A DNA stretch of 64,000 nt from NCBI GenBank assembly GCA_963699305.1, contig OY969431.1, positions 2,108,001-2,172,000 of the forward strand, written 5' to 3'. The stretch is from JBGQAS01 sp963699305. GTDB taxonomy: Bacteria > Chloroflexota > Anaerolineae > Anaerolineales > Anaerolineaceae. Positions 35,830 through 44,510 of the stretch are shown piece after piece. The translations under genes were made by a program, and so were the position numbers. A model generated the notes under the pieces. The model did no database searches and had not been told where the DNA came from. It saw nothing but the letters and a program-made list of their open reading frames with translations. The stretch's first letter is position 1; each line of letters begins with the position of its first letter.

Positions 35830-36791
35830 TGATGATGTCAAAAGAAAACGTTATCAGCATCGAAGACCTTGTACTTCATTTTAAAACCGCGAAAGGTACT
35901 GTCCGGGCTGTCGATGGTGTCAATTTTGACCTTGGATACAACCAGGCAGTGGTGGTTTTAGGTGAATCGGGCTGTGGGAAAACTTCGCTCGCTAAAGCGA
36001 TCCTACGGCTGCTGCCCCGCAATGTTGAAAAGTATTCCGGCAAGGTCGTTTTAAATGGCGTTGACGTTATGGAATACAGCGAAGAAGAGTTTCGCAAAAA
36101 CGTGCGCTGGATTGAAATGTCGCTTGTTCCTCAGGCGGCCATGAACTCTCTCAATCCTGTATTAAAGGTCGGGGACCAGGTCATCGAACCGTTGCTTGTG
36201 CACTCCGGGGCGAAAAAAGAAGAAGCGATGGTACAGGCAAGGAAAATGTTCCAGCATGTGGGTGTTCCGGAAGACTTTTTGCAACGGTATGCCTTTGAAT
36301 TAAGCGGAGGCATGCGTCAACGTGCTGCCATCGCCATGTCACTGGTTACATCACCGGACTTGATCATCCTGGATGAACCAACGTCTGCTTTGGATGTACT
36401 GACGCAGGCTAATATTTTCAACGTATTAAAACGGATCAAACACGAATTGGAAACCAGTTTTATTTTGATCACGCATGATATTTCAACTTCAAGCGAATTG
36501 GCAGACAAAGTTGCTGTCATGTATGCCGGACAAATCGTCGAAATGAATGACGCGGATGATTTCTTCAAGAAGCCGCTTCATCCGTATTCACAGAAATTGA
36601 TGGCGAGTGTCCCGCGGTTGCGTGGCGAAAAAGAGCCCGAATTCATCATTGGCCAACCCCCAAGCCTGGTGAATCCGCCAACCGGATGTCGTTTTGCGGC
36701 AAGATGCCCATTTAAGTTCAAACCTTGCGGCGATGAACCACCCGTTATCCGAAAGAACGGACATCTTGTAAAATGCTGGCTTCATGCCTAG
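35829..36791 (+). CDS. Oligopeptide ABC transporter ATP-binding protein, DppD/OppD-type
   Basis: 320 residues. Walker A is GESGCGKTSLAKA, the signature is ELSGGMRQRAAIAMSL, Walker B is LIILDEPTSALD and the switch His lies in ILITHD. The C-terminal Cys-rich oligopeptide-transporter domain is PTGCRFAARCPFKFKPC, which in relatives can bind an Fe-S cluster. Three ATGs stand in a row at the start. It pairs with the ATPase downstream. Confidence 0.94.
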   Translation: MMMSKENVISIEDLVLHFKTAKGTVRAVDGVNFDLGYNQAVVVLGESGCGKTSLAKAILRLLPRNVEKYSGKVVLNGVDVMEYSEEEFRKNVRWIEMSLVPQAAMNSLNPVLKVGDQVIEPLLVHSGAKKEEAMVQARKMFQHVGVPEDFLQRYAFELSGGMRQRAAIAMSLVTSPDLIILDEPTSALDVLTQANIFNVLKRIKHELETSFILITHDISTSSELADKVAVMYAGQIVEMNDADDFFKKPLHPYSQKLMASVPRLRGEKEPEFIIGQPPSLVNPPTGCRFAARCPFKFKPCGDEPPVIRKNGHLVKCWLHA

Positions 36792-36807
36792 ACTCAGGAG
36801 AATCTAC

Positions 36808-37866
36808 ATGGCAAATGTGAAAACAAACGCAAAATCCGGCAAACCATCGATGAAAGAAGTAACTGTAGCACAACAGACACAAGAAGATGTCCTCCTTTCC
36901 ATCCAGGACTTGCGAGTGTGGTTCGAGCTTCGGCGCTTGGGTTTTGGACATGCAGGATACGTTCACGCAGTAGATGGTGTGTCCTTTGACCTGCACGATG
37001 GTGAAGCGATTGCAGTAGTAGGTGAAAGCGGCTGTGGAAAATCTAGCCTGATGAAAACCATTCTCGGATTATATCGACCGACAAAGGGACATGTCGTATT
37101 TAAGAACAAGGATATCAGCAAATTCAGACCCAAAGATATGCGCTGGTACCGGTCTCAAGTTGGGTACATTCAGCAAGACCCATACGGTGCGATGGCTCCA
37201 TTCATGACTGTGGATAAAATACTCCATGAGCCAATGGTCATTAACAACTTCAGTGACCACGATGCTCAAGAAAAACAGATTCAAAAAGTCATGGCGGAAG
37301 TCAAGATGATGCCTCATGAAGATTTCCTGCCAAAATTCCCCCATATGCTCAGCGGCGGGCAGCAACAACGCATCGTTATAGCACGTGCTATGATGCTGGA
37401 ACCCGGATTGATCGTCGCCGATGAACCGGTGTCAATGCTGGATGCCTCGGTGCGCGTCGAAATTCTCAAACTTCTGCGCGGTTTGCAGGAAAAACATAAA
37501 ATGGCGGTCATCTATATCACGCATGACCTTTCGACAGTACGGTATTTCTCTCGCCGGATATTTGTCATGTACGCAGGAAAGCTGGTTGAAAAAGCCATGG
37601 TACATGATCTGTTGTACAGTCCAAGCCACCCCTATACACTGGCATTGCTGGCAGCAACTTCCGATCCTGATGCCAAAAATGCTAAAACATTCAAGGATGT
37701 TCCTCCGGGTGAACCACCCAACCTCATCCATCCGCCGAGTGGTTGCCGATTCCATCCCCGCTGCCCGAAATTCATGAAGGGCATCTGCGATGTGGAAGAA
37801 CCGCCAGAGTTCGAGGTTCAACCGGACCATCAGGTGGCATGCTGGTTGTTTAAGAAGAAGAAATGA
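36808..37866 (+). CDS. Oligopeptide ABC transporter ATP-binding protein, DppF/OppF-type
   Basis: 352 residues from the ATG at 36808, chosen because AGGAG lies 8 nt upstream; a more distal ATG overlaps the previous gene. An N-terminal extension of about 30 residues precedes the domain. Walker A is GESGCGKSSLMKT, the signature MLSGGQQQRIVIARAM, Walker B LIVADEPVSMLD. The C-terminal motif is PSGCRFHPRCPKFMKGIC. It forms the heterodimeric ATPase with the preceding protein. Confidence 0.94.
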   Translation: MANVKTNAKSGKPSMKEVTVAQQTQEDVLLSIQDLRVWFELRRLGFGHAGYVHAVDGVSFDLHDGEAIAVVGESGCGKSSLMKTILGLYRPTKGHVVFKNKDISKFRPKDMRWYRSQVGYIQQDPYGAMAPFMTVDKILHEPMVINNFSDHDAQEKQIQKVMAEVKMMPHEDFLPKFPHMLSGGQQQRIVIARAMMLEPGLIVADEPVSMLDASVRVEILKLLRGLQEKHKMAVIYITHDLSTVRYFSRRIFVMYAGKLVEKAMVHDLLYSPSHPYTLALLAATSDPDAKNAKTFKDVPPGEPPNLIHPPSGCRFHPRCPKFMKGICDVEEPPEFEVQPDHQVACWLFKKKK

Positions 37867-38072
37867 GAAGCCGTCCTTTCTTAATCATCGGCATTGGTTT
37901 TGGACTGGTGTTACTCGGGTTTGTCATCCCATTATTGGAAGTGATGCAAATCTTGAAGTCAACCTTTGCGCTAAATTTCATTTCTTACGCAGCTTCGACA
38001 ACTGGCTTAATTCTCGGAATAGTCGGTGCAGCCCTTTATGTCAGTTTTCAACGCAAGAAACGCAATAAATAA
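37863..38072 (+). CDS. Small two-span membrane protein at the end of the opp-like operon
   Basis: 69 residues. It starts within the stop of the ATPase gene (ATGA overlap), so it is translated in coupling with it. Two hydrophobic segments (FLIIGIGFGLVLLGFVIPLL and FISYAASTTGLILGIVGAALYV) are followed by a basic tail RKKRNK. No family recognised. The coupling suggests an accessory subunit of the transporter, but nothing in the sequence proves it. Confidence 0.75.
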   Translation: MRSRPFLIIGIGFGLVLLGFVIPLLEVMQILKSTFALNFISYAASTTGLILGIVGAALYVSFQRKKRNK

Positions 38073-38168
38073 AAAAAAACAACTCCTCGAAATGAATTGA
38101 ACCCCTAAAACAAGACACGAAAAGAAAGCACCCCCTGTGAGAAAATAGAAGCAGGAGGTGCTTTTCAT

Positions 38169-38513
38169 ATGTCTGGGAAAAAGGGTTCGAAGCATTATGC
38201 GATAACAGTCAAGGAAGAGGCGGACAAGTTATTTCTAGAAGAGGGGTTGACATATGCTCAAATTGCCGAGCAACTGGGGATACGCAGAGAAGCCCGGATC
38301 GAGATATGGGTCCGTCAATACCGGAAAGAAGGGATGCAGGCATTCAAGAAACCCATTGGACGGCCGAGAAAAGTAAAAGATGAGAAGGCTTATATTGCCC
38401 GATTGGAGATGGAGAACAAACTGCTAAAAAAACTTCAGTCCGAATTGCGAGAAATTATGCTCGCGAAGCGCGATATCGGACGATCTGCCATTATCAAGAA
38501 GAATTCCAAGTAA
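38169..38513 (+). CDS. IS3-family transposase OrfA
   Basis: 114 residues. A helix-turn-helix (EEGLTYAQIAEQLGIRREARI) is followed by a leucine-zipper-like segment (ARLEMENKLLKKLQSELREI). OrfA binds the IS ends. The frame contains a run of seven A (38426-38432) where ribosomes can slip back by one base into orfB, the usual way IS3 elements make the OrfAB fusion. A strong AGGAGGTG site precedes the ATG. Confidence 0.88.
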   Translation: MSGKKGSKHYAITVKEEADKLFLEEGLTYAQIAEQLGIRREARIEIWVRQYRKEGMQAFKKPIGRPRKVKDEKAYIARLEMENKLLKKLQSELREIMLAKRDIGRSAIIKKNSK

Positions 38514-39207
38514 GTGAGATGTGTGTTCTTCTTCAGATTTCGCGAGCAGCCTATTATGCCTGGATCCATCGCTCCACCCGCCCAAGGGAGGAAGATTCGC
38601 GGAAAAAGTTGATCGAAGCGGTTCTAAGGCTGATGAACCAGATGGGGATCCATTCGATTGCCAGAAAACGCAGGTTTTTGACCAAGAAATCAGATTTGCA
38701 AAATTATCACTGCTATCCTAATCGCCTCAACCGAACCAGAAGTGGGTCACGGATGTCACCTTCGTTCCCACCCAACAAGGTTGGGCATTCCTCTCGATGA
38801 TCAAAGATCTACATGATGGTTTTATCGTGGCTCATTCCCTTTCCAGACAAAACTCTCTTGAGCTGGTGATGAAAACGATGAAACTGGCCATGCAAAAAGA
38901 AATGGTCACTCATGGACTGCTCCTCCATAGCGACCAAGGGTTTCAATATACTTCCCAGTCATATTTTGTTCTCCTTCGAGAATATAACATAACCCCTTCC
39001 ATGTCCAGGCGCGGCAACTGTTGGGATAATGCTGTCATGGAAAACTTCTTCGGCCATTTGAAGCAAGAAGCTTTGAGCTTTATCAGGAATCCGTCTTTTG
39101 AGGAGGTGAAATAGATCATTGACGAATATGTGGCTTTCTATGATTATGAAAGGATACAATTAAAAACAAGACAGACACCTTTTCAACTCCGATGTCTGTC
39201 CAGTTAA
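38426..39207 (+). pseudogene. IS3-family transposase OrfB, inactivated
   Basis: Entered by -1 slippage at the A7 run, it reads FQVSEMCVLLQISRAAYYAW, then LIEAV joins directly to LRLMNQMGIHS, missing about 45 residues of the usual GYRRI region. A second frame change near 38735 leads to NQKWVTDVTFVPTQQGWAF. The DDE residues are visible in WVTD, LHSDQG and VMENFF. An in-frame TAG at 39112-39114 interrupts the last 30 residues, which end in RQTPFQLRCLSS. It cannot make active transposase. Confidence 0.85.
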
Positions 39208-39291
39208 CTTCTTGGGGGTCTTTCTTTTTTTATCTACTTTATTGGGTGCAGTTCAAAAAGAGGAGTTGTTTTTTTATACCAGGTTGGGATG

Positions 39292-41232
39292 CTACCGATA
39301 CGTCAGGGCTTGCGCGATTGGATGTGGATTATAGAGATAACTGATCCCATCCAATGACGCTGTGTACGGTAATGTTTGATTCAGGAAGGAATCAAACACA
39401 ATCGATGAATACAGCGTAATCACTGGAATATCAGTTGCAAGCAGGTTTTGAATATCATATACAAGGGATTGGGCATTTGTGAGATCGGTCTCAGCGGAAA
39501 ACGTATCGCAGCGAGCAGCAAGGACCACACTCTGATATCCAAAAGGATTCGTGGGTAATCCATTGTCAAACAAAGAGCAAAGATATTCGGGGAAGATCGT
39601 AAAACCCCAGCCAATCAACGCCATATCATAATCGCGGGTTACATACACCCGGGAGATGAGTTCATTGAAATCCAAATATTGGACAGTCACCTGGAATCCA
39701 AGTTTCTTCATCTCCTGAACGATGTATTCAGCGGTCGCAGCTCTGAGAGGATCCTTGTCACCTGCAAGCGCAAGAAGTGTAATTGCAGGGAAAGCTGTGC
39801 CATCCGGATTCGTCAGACCGATGCCATTGGTTATTTGAAGACCGGTTTGTGCGTTTGGATTGAAAAGAGGAAACTGAGTAGACCAGGAATAACCACGGCT
39901 GGAAATGAATTCCGCTGCTTTTAAGAAACGCGTGTTTTCATCCTGATCTTTGCAGTAAATATTGACAGTTGGATTCGACCAGAAAGCATTTGCTGCCGGG
40001 ACCAGGGTTTGAGATTGTATCACCTGATTTTGCAATAATGTTTCCGAGAGTGTTTTCAGGTCCAGAAGGCAAGCCACCGCTTTACGGATATTCCACCCCG
40101 GGTCACCTGAAAAATAGCTTCGGTTTTCATTGAAGGCAAGAACTGTCATGCCGTTTTGAGGATTTGATACAAGCGTGATCCTGGAATCCGCTCCAAGCTG
40201 ACTTGCAGTTCCTGCTGTCATTCCGTACGGATTGACGATCGTGTCAATATCGGAATTCCGCATGGCAAGGTAAGCCTGGTCGTAATCGTAAATCGTGAAA
40301 TCGATTGATGTGAATTGTGAACCCAATGAAGTTTCCAGCAATAATTCACCGGTATTGTCGCCGTACGCTGACCATTCATAACCATCTTCGGTGCGAAATT
40401 CCCGGTAAGCTCCCGAAGAATATTCCTGCATAACAACATCATCGAAAGAGTAGAAGTTATTGGGACGATAGCTTATGGATGAACCAACCTGCCGCTGATT
40501 CAATACATAAGCTCCGAAAAGAGGTTCCCCGGAAGCATCCAGAGTTTCCAATTCTTGTATGGCAGCGAGACGAAGTGACTCATCTGAACCATCTCCAAGC
40601 GACTCGAGCAGCGGTCTGACCTTTGGCTCCCAAAAGGCCTTGTTTACAAAATAACCCTGCAGCAGACCATATTGCCATTTGGCAAGACCCGGCAATCTGG
40701 AAAAATAAAATTTTACGGTGACGGGATCGATGGATTCCGCATGGTCAAGAAAAGCAGGATCATAATAATTTTTCCAATTTAACCCCAGTTTTAATTTCAG
40801 GACGGTATTTATGGTAAACACAACATCAGCAGACGTCACCGGGAAACCATTACTCCAGTTAAGATTTTCTTTTATTGATATTGTGTTCGTATAAAACCCA
40901 TTTTCTTGCGAGAATCCACCGGGAATGTCGCTTGCCGCATACGGGATCAGATCGAAACGCTGCTCGGAAAGACCAAACAGGGTCGGCCAAAAACCACCTT
41001 CCACAGCGTGATTCCAATAGGAAGCTCCAGCTTCATCAAAAAGTAACCATACATTTGCTGAAGAAATATCTTCAAGAAGGGCAACCCGCAAAGTGGTTGA
41101 ACTGACCACCGGAACAGGGGTATTCCCATTCAAAATAACAGGGGTCGGGGTTGACGCCGGACTTCCAGCACAAGCGGAAAGAATGAACAACGAGATTAGA
41201 AGAACGCTCAAAGCAACCTGTATTTTATTCAT
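39292..41232 (-). CDS. Family 5 ABC substrate-binding lipoprotein
   Basis: 646 residues from the ATG at 41232, which has AAGGAG 8 nt upstream; an earlier ATG at 41283 lacks a site. The lipobox is LSACAG. Typical family 5 elements are ENLNWSNGFPVTSADVVFTI, NIRKAVACLLDLKTLSETLL and DYDMALIGWGFTIFPEYL. It is convergent with the opp-like operon, the third such binding protein within 13 kb, and probably feeds the same permease with a different ligand. It has no adjacent permease of its own. Confidence 0.9.
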   Translation of the reverse strand: MNKIQVALSVLLISLFILSACAGSPASTPTPVILNGNTPVPVVSSTTLRVALLEDISSANVWLLFDEAGASYWNHAVEGGFWPTLFGLSEQRFDLIPYAASDIPGGFSQENGFYTNTISIKENLNWSNGFPVTSADVVFTINTVLKLKLGLNWKNYYDPAFLDHAESIDPVTVKFYFSRLPGLAKWQYGLLQGYFVNKAFWEPKVRPLLESLGDGSDESLRLAAIQELETLDASGEPLFGAYVLNQRQVGSSISYRPNNFYSFDDVVMQEYSSGAYREFRTEDGYEWSAYGDNTGELLLETSLGSQFTSIDFTIYDYDQAYLAMRNSDIDTIVNPYGMTAGTASQLGADSRITLVSNPQNGMTVLAFNENRSYFSGDPGWNIRKAVACLLDLKTLSETLLQNQVIQSQTLVPAANAFWSNPTVNIYCKDQDENTRFLKAAEFISSRGYSWSTQFPLFNPNAQTGLQITNGIGLTNPDGTAFPAITLLALAGDKDPLRAATAEYIVQEMKKLGFQVTVQYLDFNELISRVYVTRDYDMALIGWGFTIFPEYLCSLFDNGLPTNPFGYQSVVLAARCDTFSAETDLTNAQSLVYDIQNLLATDIPVITLYSSIVFDSFLNQTLPYTASLDGISYLYNPHPIAQALTYR

Positions 41233-41385
41233 CTGCCGACTCCTTAGCACATATCGAAGACTAAAATAATAATGAGAATTCATAGGCTTAAAGTATATAC
41301 TAAAGTAGTAAAAGAATTGCAGACTTTCAGAATTGAAAGGTTGCGAATAGCATTTTTCTCAGTATCCCCCTGACCAATTAATCTA

Positions 41386-41391
41386 TATAAT
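41386..41391 (+). promoter_or_regulatory. -10 box directly before the response-regulator start codon
   Basis: TATAAT ends 6 nt before the ATG at 41398, leaving no room for a leader or ribosome site; the mRNA is probably leaderless. Confidence 0.6.
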
Positions 41392-41397
41392 ATACAC

Positions 41398-42456
41398 ATG
41401 GCTCAAAAAAGAATATTGATCGTTGACGATGCTGTTGAATTGGGAAGATTGTTGAAAGCAACCCTGGCGACTCTGGACCATACCTTCGATATTGCTGTTG
41501 TACCTTCCGCAGAAGAAGGTCAGGTTGAAGCCGGGAAGAAACCCATTGATCTGTTAGTGACCGATCTACGGTTACCCGGAGTGAGCGGCACGGACTTGAT
41601 CAAAGTTCTACGTAAGAAAAACCCGCAAATAAAAGTCATTCTGATAACTGGCGTTTCAGAAGCGCAAATTACCCAGGAAAGCAAAGACGTAAAAGTCGAT
41701 TATTTTTTGAAAAAACCAATGGAGATAGCTGATTTTCTATCTGCCGCGAAAAAGTGCCTCGGCATGGATGACTCAAGCTCCTTCACGGATTCAACTGCGA
41801 AAAAGGAAGGTGCCAATTCCAGCCAACTTAACACCATGCTGGAGGAAATGCGCGGGAACGTGAACGCACAAGCGGTTTGCCTGTTCGACGATCAGGGAAA
41901 TGTGATAATCAAATGTGGCGATTATCCGGAAAAGAATTTTGAGACAAAATGGATCCCTTCAATCCTTTCCTCGCTGGTTGCAGACGCCAGGGTTTTGCAC
42001 CAATTCAACCCACCTATCGGTGATGGGATTCATGCATACATCAGCCCGGCATTCAACCTGATTGTCCTCACTGTAAACGATAATGCACTCATCACTATTC
42101 TCCGTCCGGAAAGTGGTCATTCACAATTGTTGAAGTCGATGGATACTGTGATGGACACCCAGCGTGAACTGATCAAGATTCTCAGCGGAAAAACGGGAAT
42201 CACGGCGTCTTTCTCTGCGACATCCAAACCCTCTCCACAAAAGGCGGAAAAAGCAGGTGATCGGGTGCAGGATTTTGAATTCAACGAAATGATCCAGAAG
42301 ACCTCCAAATCGGTGAAAAAAGAGGAAGCCGAATTATTCTGGGATGAAGCAAGTGAATCACAGGAAGGTGCCCCTACCAATCTGGAGGGTATCACGTACG
42401 AAGATGCACTCAAGAAAGGGCTTGTTGACAAAGACGGGGAGCCCAGTAAGAAATGA
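41398..42456 (+). CDS. Response regulator with C-terminal roadblock-like domain
   Basis: 352 residues. The receiver domain (1-120) has the acidic pair in LIVDDAVELG, the phospho-acceptor Asp in LLVTDLRLPG, Thr in ILITGVSEAQ and Lys in FLKKPMEIADF. Residues about 140-270 (MLEEMRGNVNAQAVCLFDDQGNVI, then HAYISPAFNLIVLTVNDNALI) resemble a roadblock/LC7 fold, often a partner of small GTPases. The tail from 280 is charged and probably disordered. There is no DNA-binding domain, so output is likely by protein contact. No histidine kinase is adjacent. Confidence 0.85.
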   Translation: MAQKRILIVDDAVELGRLLKATLATLDHTFDIAVVPSAEEGQVEAGKKPIDLLVTDLRLPGVSGTDLIKVLRKKNPQIKVILITGVSEAQITQESKDVKVDYFLKKPMEIADFLSAAKKCLGMDDSSSFTDSTAKKEGANSSQLNTMLEEMRGNVNAQAVCLFDDQGNVIIKCGDYPEKNFETKWIPSILSSLVADARVLHQFNPPIGDGIHAYISPAFNLIVLTVNDNALITILRPESGHSQLLKSMDTVMDTQRELIKILSGKTGITASFSATSKPSPQKAEKAGDRVQDFEFNEMIQKTSKSVKKEEAELFWDEASESQEGAPTNLEGITYEDALKKGLVDKDGEPSKK

Positions 42457-42523
42457 CACTTGAAACTGGTAATTCATTATGGATTGTGTTAAAATCCATC
42501 CCACGTCAGGCGCGGCTTGATAT

Positions 42524-42594
42524 TGGGGCATAGTGCAATGGCAGCACACCAGACTTTGAATCTGTGGATCTTGGTTCGAATCCGAGTGCCCCAG
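42524..42594 (+). tRNA. tRNA-Gln (anticodon TTG)
   Basis: The acceptor stem TGGGGCA pairs with TGCCCCA and the discriminator is G42594. The anticodon loop CTTTGAA carries TTG at 42556-42558. The T arm is TTGG-TTCGAAT-CCGA. 71 nt, no encoded CCA. The U1-A72 closing pair is typical of tRNA-Gln. Confidence 0.95.
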
Positions 42595-42647
42595 CTTTGG
42601 AAAGTGATTCCTGCTTGTGGGATCTTAAAATAACCATTGAATCATCA

Positions 42648-42697
42648 AACAAAACGGGCTTTACGCGGTAGCAGGATCGCGAAAAGCCTGTTTTGTT
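42648..42697 (+). terminator. Probable terminator after the tRNA gene
   Basis: The arms AACAAAACGGGCTTT (42648-42662) and AAAGCCTGTTTTGTT (42683-42697) pair over 15 bp with one G-T pair and end in a T-rich arm. The 20-nt loop is large, so efficiency is uncertain. Confidence 0.6.
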
Positions 42698-42722
42698 CTC
42701 ACATAGAATGACTGGAGAAAAA

Positions 42723-44090
42723 ATGGAAGCAACAGCTGTCATCCTGGCGGCAGGGCAAAGCACACGGATGAAATCAAAGACTCCAAAGGTTCTACATCAC
42801 CTTGCTGGCAAGCCATTGATCGATTATTCAATTGAGGCTGTAACAGGGATTGGAACGCAATTGCCGGTCATTATCATCGGGCATGGGGCTGAAAGCGTTC
42901 GGGAAGCCGTCAAAAGTAAAGCGAACTTCGCTATCCAGGAAAAACAGCTTGGGACCGCCCATGCTGTTCAATGTGCAGAAAAAGGTCTGATAGGAAGAAC
43001 CGACCTGGTCGTTGTGATCTATGGAGATATGCCTTTGCTGACCAGCGCTACACTAAAAAAGATGATCGCTGCGCAACAGCTTAACGAAGGACCGATCTCC
43101 ATGTTAACCATGAAGCTGGAGGATTCCCACGGATTTGGCAGGATTGTGCGTAACTCGGATGGATCGGTAAAGGAAATTGTCGAAGAGGCTCAGGCTACCG
43201 CCGAACAAAAACGCATCACCGAGTTGAATGTTGGAGCGTATTGCATCCAGTCAGAATGGCTGTGGGAGGCTCTTCATAAAATCCCAATTTCACCTAAAGG
43301 CGAATATTATTTGACAGATCTTGTTGGGATGGCAACCAGTAAAGGGTTGCATGTTGAAACCCTGCTCCTGGATGATACCAGTGAAGCCATCGGGATCAAT
43401 AACCGCATCCATCTAGCGGAAGCAGAATCCATTATGCGAAAACGAATAAACCAGAATTGGATGATGGAAGGCGTGACCTTTATCGATCCAGAACGAACAT
43501 ATATCGATGCGGATGTCCAGATTGGTCAGGACACAATCATTTACCCCAATACATATTTACGTGGTAAGACAGTCATTGGCCAGAATTGCATCCTTGGTCC
43601 GGACTCCATCATTGTTGATACGAAGATTGGAAATGAATGCAAAGTACTCAGCTCCGTGCTGGAAAAAGCTGATCTGGAAGACAACGTGGATATGGGTCCA
43701 TTTTGCCATTTGCGCAAAGGTGCGCACCTGGCAAAGTATGTTCACATGGGAAATTTCGGAGAGGTGAAAGAATCCTACCTTGGAGAAGGTACCAAGATGG
43801 GGCATTTTTCATACATTGGAAATGCGAAAATTGGTAAAAATGTAAACATCGGTGCGGGGACGATCACATGCAATTTCGATGGCAAAAACAAGCACATAAC
43901 TGAAATTGGTGATGACGTATTCATTGGCAGCGATACCATGCTGGTGGCACCAGTAAAACTTGGCAAACGAGCACGCACAGGGGCGGGTGCGGTGGTGAAC
44001 AAAGACGTACCCGATGACACGCTCGTTGTCGGAGTCCCTGCAAAAATATTGCGGAAAGTGAAAGAAGAAGAAAAAGGAAACAAGGGATAA
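42723..44090 (+). CDS. glmU: Bifunctional GlcN-1-P acetyltransferase / GlcNAc-1-P uridylyltransferase
   Basis: 455 residues, standard for GlmU. The N-terminal pyrophosphorylase domain has VILAAGQSTRMKSKTPKVLH and the QLGTAHAV and YGDMPL motifs. From about 250 left-handed beta-helix hexapeptide repeats follow, with acetyltransferase elements HLRKGAHLAKYVHMGNF and NIGAGTITCNFDGKNKH. It makes UDP-GlcNAc for peptidoglycan. The start is the ATG after GGAGAAAAA. Followed by cdd and recO in tight succession, so one operon is likely. Confidence 0.95.
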   Translation: MEATAVILAAGQSTRMKSKTPKVLHHLAGKPLIDYSIEAVTGIGTQLPVIIIGHGAESVREAVKSKANFAIQEKQLGTAHAVQCAEKGLIGRTDLVVVIYGDMPLLTSATLKKMIAAQQLNEGPISMLTMKLEDSHGFGRIVRNSDGSVKEIVEEAQATAEQKRITELNVGAYCIQSEWLWEALHKIPISPKGEYYLTDLVGMATSKGLHVETLLLDDTSEAIGINNRIHLAEAESIMRKRINQNWMMEGVTFIDPERTYIDADVQIGQDTIIYPNTYLRGKTVIGQNCILGPDSIIVDTKIGNECKVLSSVLEKADLEDNVDMGPFCHLRKGAHLAKYVHMGNFGEVKESYLGEGTKMGHFSYIGNAKIGKNVNIGAGTITCNFDGKNKHITEIGDDVFIGSDTMLVAPVKLGKRARTGAGAVVNKDVPDDTLVVGVPAKILRKVKEEEKGNKG

Positions 44091-44093
44091 ATC

Positions 44094-44510
44094 ATGACAT
44101 TGAAACCTGCAAGTAAAAAGAAACTCACCAATTTGGCAGTAAAAATCAGAGCCAACGCGTATGCGCCGTATTCCAAATACAATGTAGGGGCAGCACTGAT
44201 CGCAAAATCTGGCAAAATCTATACAGGCGTAAATGTTGAAAGCGCCGCTTACCCCTCGGGGATTTGTGCGGAGCGAACAGCAATATTCAGCGGTGTCACA
44301 GCAGGTGAACGGAAATTTGATGCCATCGTTGTGGCAACTGAAAACGGGGGATTTCCTTGTGGAGCATGCAGACAAGTGATGGCTGAATTTGGGCTTGACC
44401 TGCTTGTGATCATGGTGAATAACAAAGGTGTCATCACCCAGGAATCCACTCTGCGGGAGTTACTACCCGGTGCTTTTACACCCGATATATTAAAGAATGC
44501 CAAATCATGA
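44094..44510 (+). CDS. cdd: Cytidine deaminase
   Basis: 138 residues, the short homotetrameric type. The zinc and catalytic motif is SGICAERTAIF (Cys and Glu) and the second motif is PCGACRQVMAEF (two Cys). It deaminates cytidine and deoxycytidine in pyrimidine salvage. It lies 3 bp after glmU, and the recO frame starts inside its 3' end. Confidence 0.95.
   Translation: MTLKPASKKKLTNLAVKIRANAYAPYSKYNVGAALIAKSGKIYTGVNVESAAYPSGICAERTAIFSGVTAGERKFDAIVVATENGGFPCGACRQVMAEFGLDLLVIMVNNKGVITQESTLRELLPGAFTPDILKNAKS

Larger units (their letters stand above)
38093..39255 (+). mobile_element. IS3-family (IS150-like) insertion sequence, degenerate
   Basis: The ends TGAATTGAACCCC (38093-38105) and TGAACTGCACCCA (reverse complement of 39243-39255) form imperfect terminal inverted repeats with the IS150-type TGAA start. 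The direct repeat AAA flanks both sides (38090-38092, 39256-39258), the 3-bp duplication usual for this group. At 1163 bp it is shorter than complete relatives because orfB has lost an internal part. Both transposase frames are described separately. Confidence 0.88.
38071..39275 (+). terminator. Rho-independent terminator split by an insertion sequence
   Basis: The left arm (38071-38088, A-run then CAACTCCTC) and right arm (39260-39275, GAGGAGTTG then T-run) are exact reverse complements. Removing the IS (38093-39255) and one copy of the AAA target duplication leaves a perfect hairpin with loop GAAAA. It would have ended the opp-like operon and, on the other strand, the convergent gene at 39292. 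Confidence 0.85.

Noticed and set aside
42506..42763. Minus-strand ORF of 85 codons containing GFEPRSTDSKSGVLP
   Set aside because: It is the reverse strand of the tRNA-Gln gene and its surroundings; this peptide is a well-known artefact of translating tRNA genes.
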